DNA of 64,000 bases from an uncultured Acetatifactor sp. (GTDB lineage Bacteria; Bacillota; Clostridia; Lachnospirales; Lachnospiraceae), in contig CAJTVB010000003.1 in assembly GCA_910579755.1 (NCBI GenBank), positions 113,990 through 177,989 on the forward strand, in the 5' to 3' direction. Both the position numbers and the translations under genes were made by a program. The notes beneath the pieces are model-generated. The model saw nothing but the letters and a program-made list of their open reading frames with translations. It was not told where the DNA came from and searched no databases. Below, one piece after another: positions 17,349 to 25,588 of the stretch; the first letter of the stretch is position 1; each line of letters starts with the position of its first letter.

Positions 17349-17382
17349 AAAAAAGCAGGTGACGTCCATCATCACCTGCTTT
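17349..17382 (-). terminator. Intrinsic terminator in the speD leader (attenuator)
   Basis: A perfect 11-bp stem (17352-17362 with 17372-17382, 9-nt loop) is followed on the minus strand by six U residues (17354-17349). It ends 54 nt before the speD start and lies within the leader, so it would stop transcription before the operon unless an alternative fold forms. Confidence 0.8.
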
Positions 17383-17657
17383 GAATATCCTCTGTCTTTT
17401 CGTATGCCGTCCCGTTTTCCGGTCTTCTGGCGCAGAAGGAATGGGACAGGTATGAAAATATCAGATATGTGGTTTTAGAGTCTATATAGCAAATATTTTA
17501 CTTTTACTACTCTTATTGACCGTTTCACAAGTTAGATGTGCATCAGCACCGGTTTATAGTAACCAACTTATAAAATTTGAGCTTTTAACTCAATCAATAA
17601 TGCAACCAAGCTGCAAAAATATTTGCATGGAAGACTCTTCTCATCTGTTTTCCATAC
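17383..17657 (-). promoter_or_regulatory. Structured leader RNA of the speD polyamine operon (riboswitch-like candidate)
   Basis: The whole 275 nt holds no gene but is full of pairing. In order from the 5' end: 17650-17655 with 17627-17632 (6 bp); P1 17616-17626 with 17489-17499 (11 bp, perfect); P2 17594-17600 with 17513-17519 (7 bp); inside P2 a hairpin 17589-17593/17577-17581 and a stem 17563-17569/17529-17535 that carries GUGC/GCAC at its tip; then 17443-17449/17407-17413 capped by the 6-bp hairpin 17433-17438/17424-17429. Two wobble pairs are G-U only on the minus strand, which agrees with the direction of speD. A promoter lies just before it and an intrinsic terminator just after. I cannot match it to T-box, SAM, lysine, cobalamin or ykkC consensus sequences. 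Confidence 0.65.
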
Positions 17658-17663
17658 AGCCGT

Positions 17664-17693
17664 ACTATACCACAGATATCCTATGTAAGTCAA
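17664..17693 (-). promoter_or_regulatory. Promoter of the speD leader
   Basis: On the minus strand TTGACT (17693-17688), an 18-nt spacer and TATAGT (17669-17664) form a sigma-A-type promoter. The transcript would begin near 17657, exactly where the structured leader starts. Confidence 0.6.
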
Positions 17694-17700
17694 ATAAAAT

Positions 17701-18039
17701 TTACAACTCCAATACCTCTTGAATATACGTCTCCTCCTCGATCAGCCCGATCCCCATAAAAACAGCCCACACATAGGGAGCTCCGTACACATTCAGCGTC
17801 TTTGGCCCCACGATAACCCGGGGCGGATTTTCTCCTGTCTGATCCTTTACCAGCTTCTCATATGCCTTCTCGAAAGTGCTTCTGGTGATGGACCTTTCCC
17901 GCCTGTCCGTAAACAGCTCTCCGCCTCTGATGGTGTAGGTAAAGGGCAGACCCTTTTTGGTCAGGAAGGTTTTTCCCTGGCGATCCTGAATCACATCCCA
18001 GAGATTGGAAATCGTAATGGCCGATATATGAAGCTTCAT
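17701..18039 (-). CDS. Conserved-looking hypothetical protein, 112 aa
   Basis: I do not recognise this protein. It is a small soluble alpha/beta protein without a signal peptide or membrane segment. Its N-terminal third has an SNLWDVIQDRQGKTFLTKKGLPFTYT segment, partly hydrophobic and partly basic, and its C-terminus carries Y-V-W-A-V-F hydrophobic residues. The ATG is 9 nt behind GCGAGG. It is followed by the speD promoter and preceded after 117 bp by a sugar transporter, with no clear functional link to either. Coding is supported by the ribosome binding site and the codon pattern. Confidence 0.7.
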   Translation of the reverse strand: MKLHISAITISNLWDVIQDRQGKTFLTKKGLPFTYTIRGGELFTDRRERSITRSTFEKAYEKLVKDQTGENPPRVIVGPKTLNVYGAPYVWAVFMGIGLIEEETYIQEVLEL

Positions 18040-18156
18040 GGAATACCTCGCACAATCTTTTGTTTTTCATTTCCGGGGAACCTTATACTATGCATGGTAC
18101 TCGTTACTGCATGCCTTGTCAACTCCTTTGACAAATTTAGGAGGGCCTTGCAGGCC

Positions 18157-19602
18157 CTACCCGTGAAAAGTAACACCCTCCTCCCTTTTTTCCCGGAGAA
18201 TGGCGGTATTTTTTTCCACTTCCTTCCTGGTAAGGGGATACCAAAGCTGCATAATAAGAAAAACGGCCAGATAGCAGACTCCCGGAACAAGCGTGGCTGC
18301 CGTATAAATCCTGTCAGCTACCAGAGCCGTCTGGGCGGGCGCCTCGGACACGTAGCCAATGGCAGTCAGCACGAATCCACCTGCTCCCCCTGCCAGCGCC
18401 TGACCTGCCTTCCGGGCAAAGGAATATACGGCATACACCGTTCCGTCCTCTCTTTTGCCTGTGGCAACCTCCTGATAATCGATGATATCGGTGATAAAGG
18501 CCCATATGACCAGGTTGAACAGGCCGGTGCCCATGGTTCCTAAAAACAGCAGGGCCAAAAAAAGCGGAATGCTTTTCAAATGCAGGAGGTATGTCAGTAT
18601 ATATACAATTCCGGCCAACAGCATTCCCACGGCGCCGGCTTCCTTTTTTCCAAATCCGGAGGCAATCCTGGAGATAAAGGGTGCCAGCATCAGAACCCCC
18701 GCGATTCCGATGACGTTTAATGCCGCCAGCGCCTTGGCATTTTTAAAATAGTCCAGGAAAAGGTAATTGTTCATGGTCTGTCCCAGCATAGTGGCCAGAA
18801 GCAGTATCAAGGCGGCGCAGACCAGTGCCAGCAGAGGCCTGTTTTTCCCCAGACTCCCCAGCATTTCCCCTGCGCTTTCCCGCTTCGATTCCTTTTTTTC
18901 GAAAACAACCCTCTCCTGACACAGGAAGTAGCAAAGTCCATAGCAGATTAAAGCAAGAGCGCCCAGCACAACGGCTGTTATAGTAAAGCGCTCCGGCAGA
19001 ACAATCTGGTTGCCCTCCCCATCCGTCCGATATACTGCCAGCGGCACCAGCACTCCGATCACCAGGCCCGCCAGGCTGGCCCCCACACTGCGGAAGGTGG
19101 AGAGGGATGCCCTGTCCTTCACATCCGGGCTGATTACCGATGCCATAGATCCGTAGGGAATGTTGATCCCTGTATAGCAGAAGCTGCTCCACAGCAAATA
19201 GGTAATGATCGCGTAGCCAAGCTTCGCCGGATAGGGCCAGTCCCGGACGAACCAGAAATACATAATGGTGCTGGAGACGGCCACCGGAATGCTCATCCGC
19301 CGGATCCAGGAGCGAAACCTGCCGTCCCTGGCAGGCTTCATATGATCCACAATACGCCCCATAGTCACATCCGTAAAAGCATCCACGATTCTGGTTCCCA
19401 GAAACAGCAGACCCACTGCAAAGCCGCTGAGTCCCAGCACCTTGGTGTAAAACACCATCAGATAATTTCCCGCAAAAATAAAGCTGAAATCGTTTCCGAA
19501 ATCACCGAACATATATCCGATTTTGTCCCGAAGACCAAAAGGCCGGCAACCATTGCCGGCCTCCATACGCACATTCCCTTTTTCATCCACTGATTTTGAC
19601 AT
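18157..19602 (-). CDS. GPH/MFS-type sugar:cation symporter
   Basis: The 481-residue protein has about twelve membrane helices and the features of the glycoside-pentoside-hexuronide symporters: FAGNYLMVFYTKVLGLS in the first helix, RIVDAFTDVTMGRIVD before helix 3 and the PYGSMASVISPDVKDRASLSTFRS loop. Transport of a glycoside or a related sugar with Na+ or H+ is the expected role. ATG 19602 is preferred because GGAGG lies 6 nt upstream; in-frame codons further up have no site. No hydrolase is adjacent, so the substrate remains open. Confidence 0.88.
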   Translation of the reverse strand: MSKSVDEKGNVRMEAGNGCRPFGLRDKIGYMFGDFGNDFSFIFAGNYLMVFYTKVLGLSGFAVGLLFLGTRIVDAFTDVTMGRIVDHMKPARDGRFRSWIRRMSIPVAVSSTIMYFWFVRDWPYPAKLGYAIITYLLWSSFCYTGINIPYGSMASVISPDVKDRASLSTFRSVGASLAGLVIGVLVPLAVYRTDGEGNQIVLPERFTITAVVLGALALICYGLCYFLCQERVVFEKKESKRESAGEMLGSLGKNRPLLALVCAALILLLATMLGQTMNNYLFLDYFKNAKALAALNVIGIAGVLMLAPFISRIASGFGKKEAGAVGMLLAGIVYILTYLLHLKSIPLFLALLFLGTMGTGLFNLVIWAFITDIIDYQEVATGKREDGTVYAVYSFARKAGQALAGGAGGFVLTAIGYVSEAPAQTALVADRIYTAATLVPGVCYLAVFLIMQLWYPLTRKEVEKNTAILREKREEGVTFHG

Positions 19603-19695
19603 AAAAAACCTCCGCCTGCTCCGATCTGATCCCATGTATCCGGCCTTAGCCGTTCACAATTACGATCAGTATCCCACAAGCGGAGATTTTTATGC

Positions 19696-19725
19696 GGTTC
19701 CGGTTTCTTATTCTGTGCCGGAACC
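19696..19725. terminator. Inverted repeat between the lipoprotein and transporter genes
   Basis: GGTTCCGG (19696-19703) and CCGGAACC (19718-19725) form a perfect 8-bp stem with a 14-nt loop. It lies 36 nt after the lipoprotein stop and may end that transcript, although neither side has a long T run. Confidence 0.4.
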
Positions 19726-19760
19726 TATTTTGTGAATTTCACGATCTGTGGATTTAGGTC

Positions 19761-20216
19761 TTACTCTACTACTGTGTAGCCCTGATCCTTGAAGCCCTGT
19801 ACTGTAAGCTTCAAAGAGATCCTGTCGGAGTTGCCGCTGACGGGCATCAGGCCTGCATCAGCCAGAGCCTTGACAGTTGCGGAATCGGACATATCAATGG
19901 TGATGGTCTCGATCAGGCTGTCGCCAGTCTTTTCCATCTTGTAGTCCACCTTTTCATAAGCGGCATAAGTATCCTCCGTTGCTTTGATCGTCGCCTCCAG
20001 TCCAGCCATAGTTTCCTCGTCAAGACCTGAAATTGTGGACTTCTGCACCCACTTGGTAATGACGTCATTGGTAGCATCCATGGTGATCTCCATAACCACA
20101 CCGTTCTGCTCCATTCTGACGGTAACGGTCTCCTCTTTTTTGCCGCAGCCTGCCAGCATTGCCACCAGCACACAGCACAGCAGTACAGCGCTGATACTTC
20201 TTTTCAAACCTTTCAT
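19761..20216 (-). CDS. YehR-like lipoprotein (DUF1307)
   Basis: The 151-residue product has a lipoprotein signal peptide with the lipobox LAGC, placing the modified Cys at residue 24. The mature part alternates short beta strands and an alpha helix and resembles the YehR/DUF1307 family of surface lipoproteins; no enzyme motifs are visible. The function of the family is unknown to me beyond membrane attachment. The ribosome binding site is strong (AGAGGAA) and the upstream 180 bp are AT-rich, as for a stand-alone gene. Confidence 0.82.
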   Translation of the reverse strand: MKGLKRSISAVLLCCVLVAMLAGCGKKEETVTVRMEQNGVVMEITMDATNDVITKWVQKSTISGLDEETMAGLEATIKATEDTYAAYEKVDYKMEKTGDSLIETITIDMSDSATVKALADAGLMPVSGNSDRISLKLTVQGFKDQGYTVVE

Positions 20217-20485
20217 TTCCTCTTACTCCTCCTCGCTAAAGAATATGTAATGTAAATTCCGAAGAGAATTATAACTCTTTCACAAAAATAATCAATACAA
20301 AATCCAAAAAATAAAGAAATTAACCTTTTATGGTTTATAAATAATTTATTTTCCGTTTTTTCTTTATTTTTATAACAAAGAGTCCACAGACAGTCTTGCA
20401 TATGTATCATTGTTGTGATAGCATGAAAGTGTTAACTATGTTTTGGTGTTCCATTGTATATGGATCCATGGAGGAGGAATTAATT

Positions 20486-20872
20486 ATGCGTCTCAAAAAA
20501 TCACTATCTGTTGGGGCTGCAGCTCTGATGGCGGCCCTTGTATTTGTTACCCCCGTTTCGGCCCACGGCTGTCATGGACGTTCCCAGACCAGCACGGCTG
20601 TCAGCCAGCGTCAGGTCTGTTGTGTGGAGGACTGCACCGAACCCGGGCGTCATTGTCATGACGGTGTGGAATACTGCGGTTATGACCACGAAGACGGCTA
20701 CTGTGACGATACCTGTCCCCGCCTGGTCTGTTCCCTGGAGGATTGTACTGAATCCGGACGCCACTACCATGACGATATCGAATACTGCGGCTACAATCAT
20801 AAGGGCGACTATTGTGACAACACCTGCGTCACTTCCCGGAAACATCACAACCGCCGCAGACACTGCCACTAA
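20486..20872 (+). CDS. Secreted Cys/His-rich protein with two tandem repeats
   Basis: The 128-residue product begins with a clear signal peptide (cleavage near VSA/HG, residue 26). The mature part is made of two copies of a 33-residue unit (about 46-78 and 82-114) with the pattern C-x4-C-x5-RH-x-H-D-x3-YCGY-x-H-x3-YC-D-x2-C, then a His/Arg-rich tail. Each unit has four or more Cys and three to four His, so it looks like a metal-binding or disulfide-rich extracellular module; which one cannot be told. The ATG at 20486 has GGAGGAGG upstream; 30 further in-frame codons before it are not supported. No neighbour suggests a role. Confidence 0.8.
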   Translation: MRLKKSLSVGAAALMAALVFVTPVSAHGCHGRSQTSTAVSQRQVCCVEDCTEPGRHCHDGVEYCGYDHEDGYCDDTCPRLVCSLEDCTESGRHYHDDIEYCGYNHKGDYCDNTCVTSRKHHNRRRHCH

Positions 20873-21036
20873 TCATTGTCATTTTGTTTATACGTATGAT
20901 ATGTTTCCTTCATTAAAAGAGGACCGCCGGTCATAATCGGCAGAATCCATGTAACAGGCCGAAAGATCAGCATGGATGCCGCCGGCACACCGGGATCCGA
21001 AAAACGGGAAAAGAACAAAATGAAGACAAATTTCAG

Positions 21037-21062
21037 GGAGCCGGCGCTTACTGCGCCGCTCC
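21037..21062 (-). terminator. Probable terminator of the HD-domain gene
   Basis: GGAGC/GCTCC and GGCGC/GCGCC arms form a ten-base-pair hairpin with one bulge, 12 nt past the HD gene stop, followed on the minus strand by a moderately T-rich tail. Confidence 0.45.
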
Positions 21063-21074
21063 TGCATCCCTTCT

Positions 21075-21830
21075 TTAACTGTCCCGGCCTGTAAAAGGCT
21101 TTCTGTACATCTCCCGGCATTCTATCGTGCGCAGCTGCTGTATAAGAATTCTCCGGTAAAACTGCTCCTGAAGACATATATTGTCCAGCCAGAGACGCTT
21201 TGCAGTCTCCGTGCCACAAATCCGATTTTTCAATTCTTCCGTCTCTGCCAGTCTCTTTCTGCATATTTCAATGATTTCCCACGCCGGACGTTCCCCTATA
21301 TCATGGTATGATCTGACGCAGATTCTCATGGCATCTGCGCGGTCAATGTCATCCGCATCCCGAACGCTCTTTTCCAGAACAGACGCATCCTCTCCCCGGC
21401 AGGGGAAACAGTCATGTATCAGAACCGCCTTGCAGATACTTTCCGACATTTTTGCATCATATCCGATTTTTTTCAAAAAGCGCTTTGCAATTTCCGCCCC
21501 GATAAGCGGATGTTTCCCAAGCTCTTCAAAGCTTCTGCATTTGGGATAGCCCACATCATGCAGCAGGCATGCCATCATAAGGGCTTCCTCAGGAAGCCCT
21601 TCCGCCCGGGCAATCTCACGTCCAATATCCGCTACGCGCAGTGTATGATCATAGCGGTATTGCATATCATAACGCTTGGTTTCGCTTCCTGCTACATGTT
21701 TTTCGCCAAACGATTCCGGCCCCAGCACCCGCCGCACAAACGAAAGCGTCTGAAGGACAAAATCACCTTCCGACTCATGTTCCTCCAAAATCCGGACAAT
21801 GCGCTCCGATATGTTGATTTGTTCCTCCAT
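21075..21830 (-). CDS. HD-domain phosphohydrolase
   Basis: The 251-residue protein carries an HD metal-dependent phosphohydrolase domain: a first His in RYDHTLRVADIG, the His-Asp pair in LLHDVGYPK, a distal His in AVLIHDCFP and an Asp in VRDADDIDRAD. Such domains cleave nucleotides or phosphodiesters in the cytoplasm; the substrate is unknown. ATG 21830 is chosen because AAAGGAG precedes it. It diverges from the MBL-fold gene, and both are read from a shared palindromic promoter, so the two products probably act under the same signal. Confidence 0.85.
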   Translation of the reverse strand: MEEQINISERIVRILEEHESEGDFVLQTLSFVRRVLGPESFGEKHVAGSETKRYDMQYRYDHTLRVADIGREIARAEGLPEEALMMACLLHDVGYPKCRSFEELGKHPLIGAEIAKRFLKKIGYDAKMSESICKAVLIHDCFPCRGEDASVLEKSVRDADDIDRADAMRICVRSYHDIGERPAWEIIEICRKRLAETEELKNRICGTETAKRLWLDNICLQEQFYRRILIQQLRTIECREMYRKPFTGRDS

Positions 21831-21902
21831 ACTTCTCCTTTTGTTACAGTTCGCGGCTTCGCCGTAAATAACAGCATGATGCACTGCGCTGTCAGGAAAC
21901 TG

Positions 21903-21952
21903 TTGATTTATTTTGACAAAATCAGTATACTGATTTTGTCTGGAAACGTCAA
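21903..21952. promoter_or_regulatory. Overlapping divergent promoters centred on a 26-bp perfect palindrome
   Basis: Positions 21915-21940 read the same on both strands. The centre holds TATACT on the plus strand (21926-21931) and TATACT on the minus strand (21929-21924). Each has a -35 box exactly 17 nt away: TTGATT at 21903-21908 for the MBL gene and TTGACG at 21952-21947 for the HD gene. The two promoters thus share their -10 region, and the palindrome looks like an operator for a dimeric repressor that would close both. Confidence 0.75.
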
Positions 21953-22020
21953 CTGCCCTTTATTACCTTCAAAGGCTTTCCTTCTTCAGTACGTGGTCAG
22001 AACGCGGAACGGAGGTCCTC

Positions 22021-22686
22021 ATGAAAATTTCCTATATTTATCACAGCGCTTTCCTGGCGGAAACCACTGAGTGCTATTATCTTTTCGATTACTATAAGGG
22101 CCCGCTTCCCTCTATGAATCCGGCAAAGCCCGTCTTTGTCCTGGCCAGCCACAGCCACCAGGATCACTATGCTCCCTGTGTCTTCGATCAGCTGCGCCAG
22201 TTGGGTATGCAAAATATCACCGCTGTCCTTTCCAACGATATCTCCCGAAAGCTCTATCCTGAAATATGTCCTGTAGTCAGGGTTATCCACAGTCAGGAGT
22301 ATACTCTTCCCTGCCATACTCATCTGCAGACCCTCCTTTCCACAGACAGCGGCGTGGCTTTTCTGCTCTCCTGTCCCGAGGGAGTGCTGTACCACGGAGG
22401 AGATCTGAATGACTGGAACAGGGAGGATACCCCTGATCAGGAACGCCGTCAAATGACCGGAAGCTACCGGGCTTCTATCCGGAAGCTGAAAGGCATTTCC
22501 ATTGATGCCGCCTGCCTTCCTTTGGATCCCAGGCTGGGAGATTTTTATGCCTGCGGTTTCCTCTACTTTTTGAAAAACGTCGCTGTTAAAAAGGTTTACC
22601 CCATGCATTATTGGAATCAGCCTGAAATTATTGATCGTTTTATGTCAGAATATCCGGAATATTCCGATCTGATTGTTCGCCCATGA
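22021..22686 (+). CDS. Metallo-beta-lactamase-fold hydrolase (UlaG-like)
   Basis: The 221-residue protein has the metal motif HSHQDH (His44, His46, Asp48, His49), a further metal-binding candidate in LYHGGDLNDW and a late His in YPMHYWNQ. Its general form, starting MKISYIYHSAFLAETTECYYLFDYY, is that of the small UlaG/YycJ-type MBL-fold hydrolases in Firmicutes. The substrate is unknown. The start has GGAGG at good distance. It is co-regulated with the divergent HD-domain gene. Confidence 0.87.
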   Translation: MKISYIYHSAFLAETTECYYLFDYYKGPLPSMNPAKPVFVLASHSHQDHYAPCVFDQLRQLGMQNITAVLSNDISRKLYPEICPVVRVIHSQEYTLPCHTHLQTLLSTDSGVAFLLSCPEGVLYHGGDLNDWNREDTPDQERRQMTGSYRASIRKLKGISIDAACLPLDPRLGDFYACGFLYFLKNVAVKKVYPMHYWNQPEIIDRFMSEYPEYSDLIVRP

Positions 22687-22901
22687 ACGATTCAAAACTC
22701 CTGTCCGGTTCCGGAAATAACTGTGAGGTCCTGCAGGAAATCTTATACTCCGCTTTCTTTATACACTGGCGGCGAAAATCTATCCAAAACGATACACTAA
22801 TACAAAAAAACCTATTCCGCCTGCCTGTCTTGTCAAAAATTTCCCCTTTATTGTGCAAATTAGTATAATTTATTGGCTTGCAAATGGATACACTATGCTT
22901 T

Positions 22902-22930
22902 TTGACATGTCTACAAATCCGTGCTAGATT
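22902..22930 (+). promoter_or_regulatory. Promoter of the levR-like PTS operon
   Basis: TTGACA (22902-22907), a 17-nt spacer and TAGATT (22925-22930), preceded by an extended -10 TG, form a sigma-A promoter. The rest of the 307-bp gap 22687-22993 is AT-rich and shows no other gene. I found no -24/-12 (sigma-54) element. Confidence 0.65.
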
Positions 22931-22993
22931 TTTTCTTGTATAAAGCGTATAGTTTTCTTTAGGATATGCAAAGAACCAAAAAGGAGAACGCTC

Positions 22994-25570
22994 ATGAAAT
23001 CCAACAAAGAAAAAGTATATGACTTTATCAGGCTCCACGCCGCCGAAGAAAACAGCGAAGGCGTGTCCACCAGCTATATAGCAGAAGCCCTGAATCTTCA
23101 GCGAACCAATGTGAGCAGTATACTGAATACCTTAGTAAGCGAAAAGCGGATCCGTAAAACCAACGGCCGTCCTGTTTTATACCACACCAAAACTCCGGGG
23201 GAAAAGGACGCCGACAATTACTTTTCCACATTGATCGGCAGCGGCGGAAGTCTAAAGCATGCTATTCAGCTGGCAAAGGCCGCCATTCTGTATCCTCCCA
23301 GAAGTCTGAATACGATTATTACAGGCGAAAGGGGAACCGGCAAGCGCCATCTTGCCAAGCAAATGTACCAATATGCCGCCGCCTGTCAGGTTCTTCCTCA
23401 GAATGCTCCCTACGTAGAGATGAACTGCCGGGATTACGCAGATGCGGAAAGCAGAGCGCAGACTGAGCTCTTTGGAACGGAAGGCAATGCCGGACTGTGG
23501 AAAAAAGCAGAGAGCGGACTGCTGTACCTGGACAATATTCAATACCTGGGCGGCAGACTGCGAAGGGAACTTGCGGAACGGATCCGGAGCGATGCCTCCG
23601 GCATCATTGTAATTGCAAGCTGCGTGGAGGCGGCGCAAGTGGCAGAGGAAGAGGTTCAGACGGAATTTCCCATGGTGCTGCGCCTTCCTTCTCTGGCAGA
23701 GCGTCCGCTTACAGAGCGCATGGAAATGATCCAACAGCTGTTTTCCCGGGAAGCTTCACACATCGGACGGACACTGACCGTAAAGGAGGATCTGCTCCGC
23801 TGTCTTTTACTCTACGAGTGCGAGGCAAACTATCACCAGCTGAAGACAGATATCCGTATCGGATGCGCCAACGCCTATGTGCGGGAATATCAGAACCAGG
23901 ATGTGATTCCATTGTATATCAGTGACTTTGAGCGTCATGTCCGAATGGGTATGCTTCGCTGGGGAATCATGGGAGATGAGCTGAAGACTCTGGTACCGGG
24001 AAATACCCTTTATTCCTTTGACGGGACACAAGTTCATGTCATAGAAGAAAGCGGCGGCAATATCTACAGACAGCTAAGCCAAAAGGCATCCATGCTGAAC
24101 GCGGAAGGAATACCCCCGGAAGAAATCAGCGCCATTCTCAGTGCGGAGGTGGAGCGTTCCTTCGGCTGGTATCACAGAGAACTGGTAAAGGAGGTGAACG
24201 ACAGGGAACAGCTGGCAGCACTGGTAGATCAGAGGATTGTGGAGCTGGTGGACAGTTTTCTCCGCCAGGCTCAGGAACAGTTGCACCGCAGGCTGGATGA
24301 TTCCATATTTTACGGACTGTGTCTGCACCTGAATTCCCTGATCACAGGAAAGGGAGAACCCAGGTTCATGGACAAACGGCAGATTGATCATCTTCTGGCG
24401 GCCCACAGAACAGAATACCTGCTCTGCATGGGGCTGGTAAACCGCCTGAATCAAATCTGGGGACTGGAACTTTCCACCGACGAGGTCCTTCTGCTTACCA
24501 TGTTTCTATGCCATGAACCGTCTGTATCCTCTCAGACAGGAATACCAGTGATCCTGTTTGCCTTTTTCGGAGAGGGTATTGCGGAATCAATTGTAAGAAC
24601 CATTGTCAGCCTGACGCATTTTAAGCATATATTTCCTTTCGAACTGCCTCTGGAAAAAGAAGAAAATAAAATCTACGAAGCCTTAAAGCGCTATATCGGT
24701 CAAATCCACCAGGGCGGGGGTGTATATGTGGTATATGACAGCAGGATTCTTCCGGAAATATTGGATGAAATTGCGGCAGAATCGGGAATTTTGATCCGGC
24801 AGCTTCCTGCTCCGGTGACCACCATGGGCATTGAGCTGGCGCGGAAGGTGCTGACCGGGGCCGATCCGGGGCAGGCCTACCAAGACGCCCTGCGGGAGAT
24901 AAAAGCTTTTGCCGGAGACCACAAAAATTACATAGTAACCCTGTGCACTACGGGTAAGGGGGGTGCGGAGGAATTAAAAAATTATATTGAGCGCTATGGA
25001 ATGCTGGAAAATGTCAAGATAATCCCCATGTCTATGAGCGATTCGGCAGCGCTGTCCGAAGCCTTCCGAAGGCTGCTTCGCACCGGTACCATCCAATGCG
25101 TGGTAGGTACATACGATCCAAAGCTGTTTTCCATTCCCTTCTGCTCCATCAGCGAGGTGTTTTCTACTCCGAAAGAACAGCTTCCGGAGCTTCTCCGGGT
25201 CAGAAGAGTTCCCGGCAGGCCACTTGACTATCCAGCTATATTCGACTATCTGGAACAGCAACTGAAGCATGTGGATCTAATCCGGCTCCAAAAGCTTCTT
25301 CCGGAGGTGCTGGACAGTATTGAACGAGAACTGAAACCACTGTCAGGGGATACGCAGGCAGGGCTTTTACTCCATCTGGCATGTTGTATAGACCGCCTGA
25401 AGGGTCAGGAAAAAACTCCTGTCAATCCACGGAAAACAGACATTCTGGGTTCACACAGTCAGGAATTCCGCAGGCTGATGAAACTGCTGAAGCCCCTGGA
25501 AAAAAGCTTTCATATTATTATAAACGATGACGAGGCAGCGAATATACTGACAATCATATATCAGCTGTAG
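22994..25570 (+). CDS. LevR-like PTS-controlled transcriptional activator
   Basis: The 858-residue protein has, in order: a winged helix (1-65), an AAA+ domain with Walker A GERGTGKRH (111-119), a first PRD (about 400-500), an EIIA-Man-like domain (about 515-640), an EIIB-like segment with LCTTGKGG (near 649) and a second PRD (about 745-858, His in LLLHLACCIDRL). This is the plan of LevR, which activates PTS operons and is tuned by phosphorylation of its PRDs. Two departures are notable: the GAFTGA loop that contacts sigma-54 is missing after ELFGTEG, and Walker B reads LYLDN rather than DE. The gene is followed after 18 bp by EIIA and so is part of the operon it presumably controls. Confidence 0.88.
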   Translation: MKSNKEKVYDFIRLHAAEENSEGVSTSYIAEALNLQRTNVSSILNTLVSEKRIRKTNGRPVLYHTKTPGEKDADNYFSTLIGSGGSLKHAIQLAKAAILYPPRSLNTIITGERGTGKRHLAKQMYQYAAACQVLPQNAPYVEMNCRDYADAESRAQTELFGTEGNAGLWKKAESGLLYLDNIQYLGGRLRRELAERIRSDASGIIVIASCVEAAQVAEEEVQTEFPMVLRLPSLAERPLTERMEMIQQLFSREASHIGRTLTVKEDLLRCLLLYECEANYHQLKTDIRIGCANAYVREYQNQDVIPLYISDFERHVRMGMLRWGIMGDELKTLVPGNTLYSFDGTQVHVIEESGGNIYRQLSQKASMLNAEGIPPEEISAILSAEVERSFGWYHRELVKEVNDREQLAALVDQRIVELVDSFLRQAQEQLHRRLDDSIFYGLCLHLNSLITGKGEPRFMDKRQIDHLLAAHRTEYLLCMGLVNRLNQIWGLELSTDEVLLLTMFLCHEPSVSSQTGIPVILFAFFGEGIAESIVRTIVSLTHFKHIFPFELPLEKEENKIYEALKRYIGQIHQGGGVYVVYDSRILPEILDEIAAESGILIRQLPAPVTTMGIELARKVLTGADPGQAYQDALREIKAFAGDHKNYIVTLCTTGKGGAEELKNYIERYGMLENVKIIPMSMSDSAALSEAFRRLLRTGTIQCVVGTYDPKLFSIPFCSISEVFSTPKEQLPELLRVRRVPGRPLDYPAIFDYLEQQLKHVDLIRLQKLLPEVLDSIERELKPLSGDTQAGLLLHLACCIDRLKGQEKTPVNPRKTDILGSHSQEFRRLMKLLKPLEKSFHIIINDDEAANILTIIYQL

Positions 25571-25588
25571 CGCAAAAGGAGTATGAAT

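Noticed and set aside
17489..17626. The 11-bp inverted repeats of the speD leader as ends of a small transposable element
   Set aside because: There is no target duplication, the inner stems are nested as in an RNA, and promoter and terminator lie exactly around it. A copy search would settle it.
20869..21068. A hydrophobic minus-strand frame downstream of the HD-domain gene
   Set aside because: It has no start or ribosome site of its own and contains the terminator hairpin.
22687..22993. A sigma-54 promoter for the LevR-like operon
   Set aside because: No TGGCA-N7-TGC type element was found, and a good sigma-A promoter is present.
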